Assembly (NCBI GenBank): GCA_947453145.1
Contig: CANGFA010000007.1
Location: forward strand, 1-64,000
From: Bacteroidota bacterium
Lineage (GTDB): Bacteria > Bacteroidota > Bacteroidia > Chitinophagales > Chitinophagaceae
DNA length: 64,000 nt
Direction of reading: 5' to 3'
Numbering within the stretch: position 1 is the first letter of the stretch; each line of letters starts with the position of its first letter. The notes under the pieces are model-generated. The model saw only the letters and a list, made by a program, of their open reading frames with translations. It had not been told where the DNA came from and did not search any database. The position numbers and the translations under genes are program-made. This document shows positions 56,234 through 63,802 of this stretch, in pieces.

Positions 56234-57381
56234 TATAAGTAACTTAAGTTTGTTTTAGGGCTCAATTGAAGTAAAGTTTCATACATCAATTGAATAGTAT
56301 CCGCAATATCTTTTTTATGAATCATTTCCACTGTAGTGTGCATATATCTTAGTGGAATTGAAATTAATACAGAAGGGCAACCATCGTTTGCATAAGCAAA
56401 ACTATCTGTGTCCGTTCCCGTACTTCTGCTTAAGGTTCTAAATTGGACAGGTATTTTTTTAGCTTTTGCAGTTTCCTCTACAATGGCTAATAATTTATTG
56501 TGGATCGCTGGTGCATATGCTAAGGAAGGACCTTTGCCACATTCAATATCCCCTTCAATGGCTTTATTAATCATTGGTGTATGGGTATCATGTGTTACGT
56601 CAGTTACAATGGCAATATTAGGTTTAATACGACGTGCAATCATTTCAGCACCTCTTAACCCAATTTCTTCTTGCACTGCGTTAACCACGTACAATCCAAA
56701 TGGCAGTTTCTTTTTATTTTCTTTTAATAGTCGGGCTACTTCAGCTATCATAAAGCCACCTACGCGGTTGTCAAATGCACGGCCAATAATAAAATCATGA
56801 GCCAGTTCATCAAAACCTTCTTCGTAAGTAACTACAGCACCAATATGTATACCTAATGCTTCTACTTCCTTTTTAGATCTTGCACCACAGTCCAAAGTAA
56901 GATTATCCACTTTTGGTTGTGGTTCTTTTTGTTCTGGGTTGCTTAATCTGGTATGAATCGCTGGCCATCCAAATACCGCTTTAACTGGTCCTTTTTTTCC
57001 ATGTATCCAAACACGCATACTAGGCGCAATTTGATGATCCACGCCACCATTTCTTTTTAAATAAATTAAACCTTGGTCACTTACATAATTAACAAACCAA
57101 CTAATTTCATCGGCGTGTGCTTCAATGACCACTTTAAAAGGGGCATCAGGATTAATAACGCCAACGGCCGTTCCATAAGGATCTGTAAAAGTAGTATCTA
57201 CATATTTGGAAATATAGTTTAACCAAAGTTTTTGGCCACTAGATTCAAATCCAACTGGGGAAGGGTTATTAATATATTCTTTTAAAAAAGAGTATGCTGT
57301 TGCATTTAGAATGTCTTTTTTGCCAGTGGGTTTAGAAGTTTTCTTACTTAATTTTACTGTTTTGACTGTAGCCTTTGCCAT
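56233..57381 (-). CDS. M42 family aminopeptidase
   Basis: The 382-aa protein is an M42 metallopeptidase. It shows VVIEAHADEISWFV (first metal His/Asp), GRAFDNRVGGFMIAE (bridging Asp), NAVQEEIGLRGAEM (catalytic Glu pair), VTDVTHDTHTP and the last His in RYMHTTVEMI. It removes N-terminal residues from peptides and usually forms tetrahedral oligomers in the cytoplasm. The start is set at MAKATVKTVKL; an upstream in-frame ATG at 57411 lies across a possible -7 box (TATCTTGC, 57408-57415). It heads the M42-GATase-ATP-grasp run. Confidence 0.92.
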   Translation of the reverse strand: MAKATVKTVKLSKKTSKPTGKKDILNATAYSFLKEYINNPSPVGFESSGQKLWLNYISKYVDTTFTDPYGTAVGVINPDAPFKVVIEAHADEISWFVNYVSDQGLIYLKRNGGVDHQIAPSMRVWIHGKKGPVKAVFGWPAIHTRLSNPEQKEPQPKVDNLTLDCGARSKKEVEALGIHIGAVVTYEEGFDELAHDFIIGRAFDNRVGGFMIAEVARLLKENKKKLPFGLYVVNAVQEEIGLRGAEMIARRIKPNIAIVTDVTHDTHTPMINKAIEGDIECGKGPSLAYAPAIHNKLLAIVEETAKAKKIPVQFRTLSRSTGTDTDSFAYANDGCPSVLISIPLRYMHTTVEMIHKKDIADTIQLMYETLLQLSPKTNLSYL

Positions 57382-57407
57382 GAAATAGTGGTTTAAATTT
57401 ATCAAGT

Positions 57408-57415
57408 GCAAGATA
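57408..57415 (-). promoter_or_regulatory. Possible -7 element of the M42-GATase-ATP-grasp operon
   Basis: TATCTTGC on the minus strand resembles TAnnTTTG with the last bases altered. It lies 26 nt upstream of the ATG at 57381. The same octamer is found before the acyltransferase at 14042-14049. Confidence 0.35.
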
Positions 57416-57461
57416 CTACATATTGCATTTAAATTTTAGGCCGTTTTCTTGATAATATTGA

Positions 57462-57469
57462 TACTTTTG
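57462..57469 (+). promoter_or_regulatory. -7 promoter element of the LuxE-like gene
   Basis: TACTTTTG matches TAnnTTTG exactly and ends 20 nt before the ATG at 57490. Confidence 0.6.
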
Positions 57470-57489
57470 CGCTTTCAATTTGCCCATTC

Positions 57490-58470
57490 ATGAACACGCC
57501 TTTTGACATTAATCAATTATGGAATTTGCCAGCCAATGATTTCCTGGATACTGCAAAGCAGTTATGTGTTTTCCAGGCAAAAAATAACCCCGTTTATAAA
57601 CAATGGATAGAACTTTCCAATCAATCTGTTGGGCGTATCGAAACCGTCAATGCAATTCCTTTTTTACCCATTTCTTTTTTTAAAAACCAGGATGTATTTA
57701 TAGGAGATAGGCCATCTACTTTATTTGAGAGTAGTGGCACCACCCAGGACGTGGTGAGTAAGCATTGGGTAGCAGACATTTCCATTTATGAACAGAGTTT
57801 TATAAAATGTTTTCAAAAATTTTATGGGAAACCTGCCGATTATTGTATCATAGGATTGTTACCCTCTTATTTGGAAAGACAGCACTCTTCACTCGTGTAT
57901 ATGGTAGATAAATTAATTCAATTATCTGGGCACCCTCAAAGTGGGTTTTATTTAAATGAATTTGAAAAATTAGATGAGGTATTAAAAAAGCTAGAAGCAA
58001 ATAAAATACATACTTGGTTTATTGGTGTAAGTTTTGGTTTAATTGATTTTTCAAACGCCTTCCCGCAACATTTAAAGTATGCTACTGTAATTGAGACGGG
58101 TGGAATGAAAGGGCGTAAGGAAGAATTAACTAAAGAGGAGTTGCATGGGCTATTAAAAAAGAATTTGGGTGTTGATAACATTCATTCAGAATACGGAATG
58201 ACCGAATTGTTAAGCCAAGCCTATTCATTAGGGAATGGTATTTTTAGGTGCCCACCTTGGATGAGCGTATTGGTAGGTGAGGAACAGGATCCAACTGCTT
58301 TAAAATCAAAGGGGAGAGGCGTTTTGCATATCATTGATCTTGCCAATATATATAGTTGCGCATTTATTGCAACCCAGGATATGGGAGAAGTATATGAGGA
58401 TGGAACTTTCCAGGTGCTTGGAAGGGCAGACAATAGTGATAGGAGGGGTTGTAGCTTGCTTGCTATTTGA
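57490..58470 (+). CDS. LuxE/PaaK-like acyl-protein synthetase
   Basis: The 326-aa protein belongs to the adenylate-forming LuxE group: LFESSGTTQD (P-loop-like, about 76-85), a central helical domain, VIETGGMKGRKEELTKEEL, and NIHSEYGMTELLSQAY (A5-like, about 232-247). The late TQDMGEV and LGRADNSDRRGC segments (about 296-322) complete the pattern. LuxE activates fatty acids as acyl-AMP and passes them to a Cys. No luxC/luxD or acyl carrier protein is adjacent, so the role is unlikely to be bioluminescence. The substrate may be a fatty or aromatic acid. Confidence 0.82.
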   Translation: MNTPFDINQLWNLPANDFLDTAKQLCVFQAKNNPVYKQWIELSNQSVGRIETVNAIPFLPISFFKNQDVFIGDRPSTLFESSGTTQDVVSKHWVADISIYEQSFIKCFQKFYGKPADYCIIGLLPSYLERQHSSLVYMVDKLIQLSGHPQSGFYLNEFEKLDEVLKKLEANKIHTWFIGVSFGLIDFSNAFPQHLKYATVIETGGMKGRKEELTKEELHGLLKKNLGVDNIHSEYGMTELLSQAYSLGNGIFRCPPWMSVLVGEEQDPTALKSKGRGVLHIIDLANIYSCAFIATQDMGEVYEDGTFQVLGRADNSDRRGCSLLAI

Positions 58471-58553
58471 TATTCCGTTTTTGTTATTTAAGGTAAATTA
58501 ATCTTAAATTAATTTTAAGACCCTACTAATTAATGAAGGATTAAAAAGTAGTC

Positions 58554-60014
58554 TTAGTCCTTTAGCAGCTTTTCAATCTCATGTATATACAAATTATTCA
58601 AACCATAATTGTATTGCCTTTTATCTATCTTGTCTCTATTTTTTACGACTAAGGGTTCGGTACTTTGCGTTGCCATTTTAAATTTCTGGTTAATTTTTAT
58701 AAAGTAGTCGCTTCTACTTTTGTTTTGCGTAAGGGTATCTTTTTGTTGTACACCAATAATTTTATTTATTGTTTTGGTAGAGACTTCCTCCCCTTTTAGG
58801 TTACTGTTGTATAATATTTCAATGAGCTCTTTTTCAACAATATTGATAGCGTTAAAAAAGTTCTGGTAAAAAATAGCAACCACTTCTTTTGGTATTTTTT
58901 CCCTTTTAAAGAAGGTTGATCTTAAAGTAATTGCAAGAAGGATAAATAATATACCTATAAAAAAGCCATATTTATATTGACTATAAAAATTGGTAATAGA
59001 TTCTATAAAGAAATTCTTATTAGCGTATACTTGACTAGTATTTTTCAAGTCCAACCCTTTTAAATTTAAAGTCGTTTTTGTCCAACTTAATGAATCGTTA
59101 TCATGAAGTTTCATAAAATACAAATCACTGCCTAAATTAAATTGAAAACCTACTTCAATGCCACGCTTGTCATTATTATAAGTACTTAACCAGGTTTCAC
59201 GCAATTTGTTATTTTCTTGAACATTGAACTTTCCAATTGTATTGGCTTCAAAATTAACCCAGTAAAATTCAAGTTGACTTTGAAAGATATAAAGATTATT
59301 AATGTGCAACTCCATTTCACGAGAGTGGTTACTACCAAATATCTTTTTAAAGTCTGGGTTTAACTTTCCAAGTGTATTCCACGCCCTTGTATTAAAATCG
59401 TAAATGTAACAGCTGTCTGTGGAAGCAATATCAAAAGAGTAGGGGTAATTAGGATAGTAATAGGAATTAGTCACATATAATTTGGGGTCTTTCCTATTAT
59501 CAATAAAATGAAAGGTTGCGTCTCGTTGGTCGTCAAAGTAGGTTGGAACGGTCTTATTGGTTTGAATTAATTCCCATTGTCTGGTTTGGGGACTGTAGTA
59601 AGTTAGAATGCCCCTAATTTGCCAAAAGCCTAAACCTCCAATTTGATATAAAGTGTCTTTTACAAAAAAGTTTTGAGTATAAAAATTGGATCCTGAATGG
59701 GTAGTTAAGTCCACTCTGTCCAATTTTACCATTCCTTTGTCTTTAACAGCCTTATAAAGTCGTCCAGTTCCTAATGGCTGTAAATACACATCTTTGCCTT
59801 TCTTAATTACGTTTGAGCCGGTAAAAAGGTCATTCCCCATTCCAAAACTAAAGGAGTTATTAATCGTAAAGTTGGTATTATTCACTGAGTCATCTAGCAA
59901 AAAAGATAAAAGTTGAACCTCATGTCTTTTTAATGGGTTACTTTCCTTTTGTGCAAATAAGGAGCTAGTTGAGTTAACAAACAATAAAATGAATAAGAAA
60001 TTTTTCATACGCAT
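58554..60014 (-). CDS. Membrane sensor-like protein: propeller, TM helix, cytoplasmic domain
   Basis: The 486-aa protein has a signal peptide (about 1-22) and a beta-rich extracytoplasmic region (about 40-340). Kelch-like signatures appear there (LYQIGGLGFWQ, TYYSPQTRQWEL, YIYDFNTRAWNTLG). One transmembrane helix (about 348-367, YGFFIGILFILLAITLRSTF) and a basic cytoplasmic domain (about 368-486) follow. The last part has VSTKTINKIIGV, NKSRSDYFIKINQKF and KNRDKIDKRQYNYGL, possibly a winged-helix fold, with a helical end. I do not recognise this domain. It may sense an outside signal and act in the cytoplasm. The start may be 60014 or 60008. Confidence 0.6.
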   Translation of the reverse strand: MRMKNFLFILLFVNSTSSLFAQKESNPLKRHEVQLLSFLLDDSVNNTNFTINNSFSFGMGNDLFTGSNVIKKGKDVYLQPLGTGRLYKAVKDKGMVKLDRVDLTTHSGSNFYTQNFFVKDTLYQIGGLGFWQIRGILTYYSPQTRQWELIQTNKTVPTYFDDQRDATFHFIDNRKDPKLYVTNSYYYPNYPYSFDIASTDSCYIYDFNTRAWNTLGKLNPDFKKIFGSNHSREMELHINNLYIFQSQLEFYWVNFEANTIGKFNVQENNKLRETWLSTYNNDKRGIEVGFQFNLGSDLYFMKLHDNDSLSWTKTTLNLKGLDLKNTSQVYANKNFFIESITNFYSQYKYGFFIGILFILLAITLRSTFFKREKIPKEVVAIFYQNFFNAINIVEKELIEILYNSNLKGEEVSTKTINKIIGVQQKDTLTQNKSRSDYFIKINQKFKMATQSTEPLVVKNRDKIDKRQYNYGLNNLYIHEIEKLLKD

Positions 60015-60024
60015 TAATAGATCA

Positions 60025-60032
60025 CAAAACTA
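60025..60032 (-). promoter_or_regulatory. -7 promoter element of the sensor-like gene
   Basis: TAGTTTTG on the minus strand matches TAnnTTTG exactly, 10 nt upstream of the ATG at 60014. Confidence 0.6.
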
Positions 60033-60243
60033 TAAAAAAATACAATAAGAAATTTACTTATTTGTATTTATATAAATAATATAAATCATTAATATGTATT
60101 GTGTTATTTTTCAATATTAAATATCTAAAAATAATTTTTCACACCTTTCATTATGTAATTTAGAAAATAAACTAGCAGATATAGCAAATTTGTGATAGAA
60201 ATAAAAAAATTCAATATTTTAAATTAAAGAAATATTAAATATA

Positions 60244-60275
60244 TAAAAAATATTATCCTTTGGGGGAAGGATAAT
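60244..60275 (-). terminator. Terminator of the dapD-DMT unit
   Basis: ATTATCCTT (60252-60260) pairs perfectly with AAGGATAAT (60267-60275) around a 6-nt loop. On the minus strand a T run (A's at 60245-60250) follows. Confidence 0.8.
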
Positions 60276-60313
60276 CGGGGTGGTGGGGATTCGTCTCTAT
60301 CACCCCAACTTTT

Positions 60314-61237
60314 TTAAATAACTTCCTCTTTTTTAATAAGCAATACCCCTGCAATTACCAACCCCGTTCCCAAAAGCTGCTGCCAATTTAAGATTTCACC
60401 TAAGATTAAATTTGCCTGAAATAAAGTGGATACGGGTCCAATACTAGTAATGATGGAAAGATTATTACTTCCTAGTCTTTTCATTCCTGTGCTAAGTAAA
60501 AAGGAAGGAATTACAGTAGCAACCATGGCCAAGGCAATTACATACCAAATGATATTGGATGGAATAGGATATACAATGGATTCTAAAGATCCTTTGCTTA
60601 AGGTCTGAATAATATAATGTGAAAATATACCAATGCTTGCTGCAATCATGGCTACGCTTGTGTATATGCTTGCCCCCATCACAGGTACTAATTTTCCCGT
60701 TCCAACTAAATAAAAAGCATAGGTAATTCCACAAAGCAATACCATTACTGATCCATAAATAAACATGTGAGTGTTAGACATCAAATACAATTCCCCCCAA
60801 TAGGCAATCCCAATTCCTAAATAAGTTATTAAAATCGAAATCCATTGACGTTTTGTAATGGGAACTTTAAATAGCACTCTATTAATTACCAATGCTAAAG
60901 TGGGGTATACAAATAATATAATCCTTTCAATACCTGCGCTTATATATTGTAATCCAATAAAGTCAAATAAGCTACTCATGTAGTAACCAAGAACACCCAT
61001 GGCAATTGCCCAAGCAAAATGGGTTTTTGAAATGGTTCCTTTTAGTTTTGATTTGTTTAATATAAGAACAATTAAGTAAAAAGGAAATGCTATTAACATC
61101 CGCAACATAAGTAAGGTTGTGGCGTCAATAGCACTTTCTTTAAAACAAAGTTTTATCCAAATAGCTTTGGTGGAAAATAAAATAGTTCCTAGTATCGCTA
61201 TTAAAAAACCTTGGTTATATGATGGTTGCTTTTTTAT
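60314..61237 (-). CDS. DMT-superfamily (EamA) transporter with apparent ATA start
   Basis: Read from an ATA at 61235-61237 the protein has 307 aa and about ten membrane helices, two EamA repeats, as expected. The first ATG (61108) would remove helix 1 and leave 264 aa. The upstream codons continue in frame and read KKQPSYNQGFLIAILGTILF, then STKAIWIKLCFKESAIDATT, a typical EamA first helix. No ATG, GTG or TTG occurs between the in-frame stop and this helix. The ATA overlaps the dapD stop by 4 nt (ATAA in place of the common ATGA). It probably exports a metabolite; its place after dapD hints at an amino acid, which is inference. Confidence 0.78.
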   Translation of the reverse strand: MKKQPSYNQGFLIAILGTILFSTKAIWIKLCFKESAIDATTLLMLRMLIAFPFYLIVLILNKSKLKGTISKTHFAWAIAMGVLGYYMSSLFDFIGLQYISAGIERIILFVYPTLALVINRVLFKVPITKRQWISILITYLGIGIAYWGELYLMSNTHMFIYGSVMVLLCGITYAFYLVGTGKLVPVMGASIYTSVAMIAASIGIFSHYIIQTLSKGSLESIVYPIPSNIIWYVIALAMVATVIPSFLLSTGMKRLGSNNLSIITSIGPVSTLFQANLILGEILNWQQLLGTGLVIAGVLLIKKEEVI

Positions 61238-62046
61238 ACGGCAACATTAAAATCTCTTAACGCATCGTTTAAACTGGTTTTTAAATCGGTGCTAGGTTTG
61301 CGTTGACCAATGATTAATGCACAGCTTACTTGGTAATCACCAGCAGGGAATGTTTTTGTATATGCACCAGGAATCACCACACTCCTTGCAGGAACACGTC
61401 CTTTATATTCAATAGGTGTAGCGCCACTTACATCAATTATTTTGGTGCTTTTAGTTAATACTACATTAGCGCCTAACACTACTTCCTTTTCTAAATGAAC
61501 GCCTTCTACTACAATACATCTGCTGCCTATAAAACATCCGTCTTCTACAATTACCGGACTTGCTTGCAATGGTTCTAATACGCCACCAATACCTACGCCT
61601 CCACTTAAGTGTACATTTTTACCTATCTGCGCACAACTTCCTACTGTAGCCCAAGTATCCACCATCGTACCTTCGTCCACAAAAGCGCCAATATTAACAT
61701 AACTAGGCATAAGCACTACATTCTTAGCTAAGTAAGCGCCATATCTTGCCACCGCATGCGGCACAGCACGAACTCCTAATGCAGCATAACCCGATTTTAA
61801 TAACATTTTGTCATGGAATTCAAATGGTGCTAATTCCCAAGTTTGCATTTGTTGGATTCCAAAGTACATTAATATAGCCTGCTTCACCCACTCATTCACT
61901 ACCCAGTCGTTTCCTTTAGGTTCTGCTACTCTTAATCGACCTTTATCAACTTCTTCGATTACCTCTCTTATGGCATTGCTATAGGTTTCCTCTTTTAATA
62001 AAGCACGGTCATTCCATGCTGCTACAATTTTAGTTTGTAAGTCCAT
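61234..62046 (-). CDS. dapD: Tetrahydrodipicolinate N-succinyltransferase
   Basis: The 270-aa protein has a helical N-domain and a left-handed beta-helix of hexapeptide repeats (about 110-235). Segments are GAYLAKNVVLMPSYVNIGAF, VDEGTMVDTWATVGSCAQIG and HLSGGVGIGGVLEPL, matching DapD. It succinylates tetrahydrodipicolinate in the DAP/lysine pathway. The frame is open to 62106, but a perfect -7 box lies within that extension and E. coli DapD is also about 274 aa, so the ATG at 62044-62046 (MDLQTKIVAAW) is chosen. Confidence 0.96.
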   Translation of the reverse strand: MDLQTKIVAAWNDRALLKEETYSNAIREVIEEVDKGRLRVAEPKGNDWVVNEWVKQAILMYFGIQQMQTWELAPFEFHDKMLLKSGYAALGVRAVPHAVARYGAYLAKNVVLMPSYVNIGAFVDEGTMVDTWATVGSCAQIGKNVHLSGGVGIGGVLEPLQASPVIVEDGCFIGSRCIVVEGVHLEKEVVLGANVVLTKSTKIIDVSGATPIEYKGRVPARSVVIPGAYTKTFPAGDYQVSCALIIGQRKPSTDLKTSLNDALRDFNVAV

Positions 62047-62061
62047 GATTGTCAATTTTGG

Positions 62062-62069
62062 CAAAAATA
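62062..62069 (-). promoter_or_regulatory. -7 promoter element deciding the dapD start
   Basis: TATTTTTG on the minus strand matches TAnnTTTG exactly, 15 nt upstream of the ATG at 62046 and inside the longer open frame. Confidence 0.6.
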
Positions 62070-62149
62070 CATGCTCAAAATTTATTTTTAACCAATTCTT
62101 TTGCACAATAAACCACCCATTTTATTGTAGGTATTGTTTAATTTGCAGC

Positions 62150-62722
62150 ATGTTTGCGAATAACGATGATATACAAGCCTGTCTTGAAACCCTCCAAAAT
62201 GGTGGCATTATATTGTATCCAACAGATACCGTTTGGGGTATTGGTTGTGACGCCACCAATGAAGCTGCTGTAAAACGCGTTTTTGAACTCAAGAAAAGAG
62301 TGGATACGAAAGCCATGATTGTTTTAGTGAAAGACGAGCATTCTATTTTAGGATATGTTGATGTTAATGAAGTGCAGGTTTTTGATTATATCAAAGGCAT
62401 TCATAAACCCACTACCGTTATCTATCAAAATGCAAAAAATTTAGCTGCTAATTTAATGGCAAATGATGGATCGGTTGCTATTCGCATTTGTAAGGATAAA
62501 TTCTGCCAGGAACTCCTTTTGCAATTCGGAAAACCTATTGTAAGCAGTTCTGCCAATATTTCTACCTATCCTACGCCGCTTTGCTTTAGGGATATTTCAC
62601 TTGATATTATAGAAGGTGTAGATTATGTTGTGAAACATCGTAGAGACGATGCCGAGTTACAACAGCCTTCTTCCATTATTAAATGGAATGAAAATGGGCA
62701 ATTAATTATTATAAGACATTAA
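62150..62722 (+). CDS. Sua5/YciO/YrdC-family L-threonylcarbamoyladenylate synthase
   Basis: The 190-aa protein has the YrdC core: GGIILYPTDTVWGIGCDATN, ELKKRVDTKAMIVLV (KRxxxK-type binding) and GSVAIRICKD. PIVSSSANISTYPTP with SSAN completes it. It makes the threonylcarbamoyl-AMP for tRNA t6A. The C-terminal Sua5 domain is absent, so it is the short TsaC-like form. The frame is open to 62045, but MFANNDDIQACLETL at 62150 fits the family. A -7-like box TTAATTTG ends 4 nt before this ATG. Confidence 0.92.
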   Translation: MFANNDDIQACLETLQNGGIILYPTDTVWGIGCDATNEAAVKRVFELKKRVDTKAMIVLVKDEHSILGYVDVNEVQVFDYIKGIHKPTTVIYQNAKNLAANLMANDGSVAIRICKDKFCQELLLQFGKPIVSSSANISTYPTPLCFRDISLDIIEGVDYVVKHRRDDAELQQPSSIIKWNENGQLIIIRH

Positions 62723-62767
62723 AATAGCCAACTTCCAACTTTTTCTTTTTTAAAAGTGTAAACGAGT

Positions 62768-63790
62768 ATGCAAAAAATTGGGATTATACAAACTTCTTTT
62801 ATTGGCGATGTGGTGTTAAGCACCTCATTAATTGAATCCCTGCATGCAAAATATCCAACTGCGCAAATAGATGTGGTGGTAAGAAAAGGAAATGAAAATT
62901 TATTTGCACAACATCCTTTTGTAAGCAATGTAATTATTTGGGACAAACAAAAAAGCAAATACCTCCATTGGCTAAAAGTATTAAAGCAATTGCGCGCGCA
63001 AAAATTTGACGTTTTAATAAATGTGCAAAGGTATGCTGCTACTGGTTTGTGGACAGCCTTATCCAAGGCTACTATAAAAATTGGGTTTGATAAAAATCCA
63101 TTTTCTTTTTTATTTACGCATAAAATTAAACATGAAGCCATGCGAGTTGGCTTTCATGAAATACAAAAAAATCATGCACTTATTCAAGTATTAGATGTGG
63201 ACATTCAATTATGTAATCCAAAATTATATCCATCTGCATCCGATTTTGAAAAGGTGAAATCTTTTCAATCGGAACATTATATATGTATTGCGCCTGCATC
63301 TGTTTGGTTTACAAAACAATTTCCTGTGGAACAATGGGCTCATTTTTTAAATAGCTTACATTTTGAGGGTATAGTATATATTATTGGTGGCCCAGGTGAT
63401 CGTACAATAGGAGATCAAATTATAAATGAAATAGCTGCGAACGCAAAAATCAAGGACAAAGTAATAAATGTAGCTGGGCAATTTCATTTTTTAAGTTCTG
63501 CCGCCTTACAAAAAGGAGCCGTTTTAAATTATGTGAATGATTCTGCGCCCATGCATTTTGCGTCGGCTGTAAACGCGCCTGTGGTGGCTATTTATTGTTC
63601 CACGATTCCGGATTTTGGTTATGGACCTTTATCTGAGAAATCGTTTATTGTGCAAACCCAAAAGGAGTTGAAATGTAAACCATGCGGTATTCATGGTAAA
63701 AAAGCATGTCCTTTGGCTCATTTTAATTGCGCCATGACCATTCAACTGCAACAATTGCTTGCTCCTTTGGTTCAAATGAACCAACATTAG
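62768..63790 (+). CDS. Glycosyltransferase family 9 (heptosyltransferase-like)
   Basis: The 340-aa protein has a GT-B fold of the ADP-heptose:LPS heptosyltransferase family. Segments are QTSFIGDVVLSTSLIESL (about 8-25), FDVLINVQRYA, IAPASVWFTKQFPVEQWAHF (about 176-195), YIIGGPGD and VNDSAPMHFASAVNAPVVAI (about 256-275). CKPCGIHGKKACPL near the C-terminus is a Cys-containing loop seen in this family. It probably adds a heptose or related sugar to LPS core at the inner membrane. It follows the Sua5 gene by 45 nt and precedes the CCA-adding gene by 12 nt. Confidence 0.9.
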   Translation: MQKIGIIQTSFIGDVVLSTSLIESLHAKYPTAQIDVVVRKGNENLFAQHPFVSNVIIWDKQKSKYLHWLKVLKQLRAQKFDVLINVQRYAATGLWTALSKATIKIGFDKNPFSFLFTHKIKHEAMRVGFHEIQKNHALIQVLDVDIQLCNPKLYPSASDFEKVKSFQSEHYICIAPASVWFTKQFPVEQWAHFLNSLHFEGIVYIIGGPGDRTIGDQIINEIAANAKIKDKVINVAGQFHFLSSAALQKGAVLNYVNDSAPMHFASAVNAPVVAIYCSTIPDFGYGPLSEKSFIVQTQKELKCKPCGIHGKKACPLAHFNCAMTIQLQQLLAPLVQMNQH

Positions 63791-63798
63791 TACATTTG
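63791..63798 (+). promoter_or_regulatory. -7 promoter element of the CCA-adding enzyme
   Basis: TACATTTG matches TAnnTTTG exactly and ends 4 nt before the ATG at 63803. Confidence 0.65.
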
Positions 63799-63802
63799 CG
63801 GC

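Larger units (their letters stand above)
60015..60313. other. AT-rich intergenic region with two hairpins
   Basis: About 300 bp between the sensor-like gene and the DMT transporter gene. No convincing ORF is seen. The part at 60033-60240 is very AT-rich without clear structure. Two hairpins lie near the DMT end: 60252-60275, and GGGGTG/CACCCC at 60277-60306 followed on the plus strand by AACTTTTTT. Confidence 0.6.
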
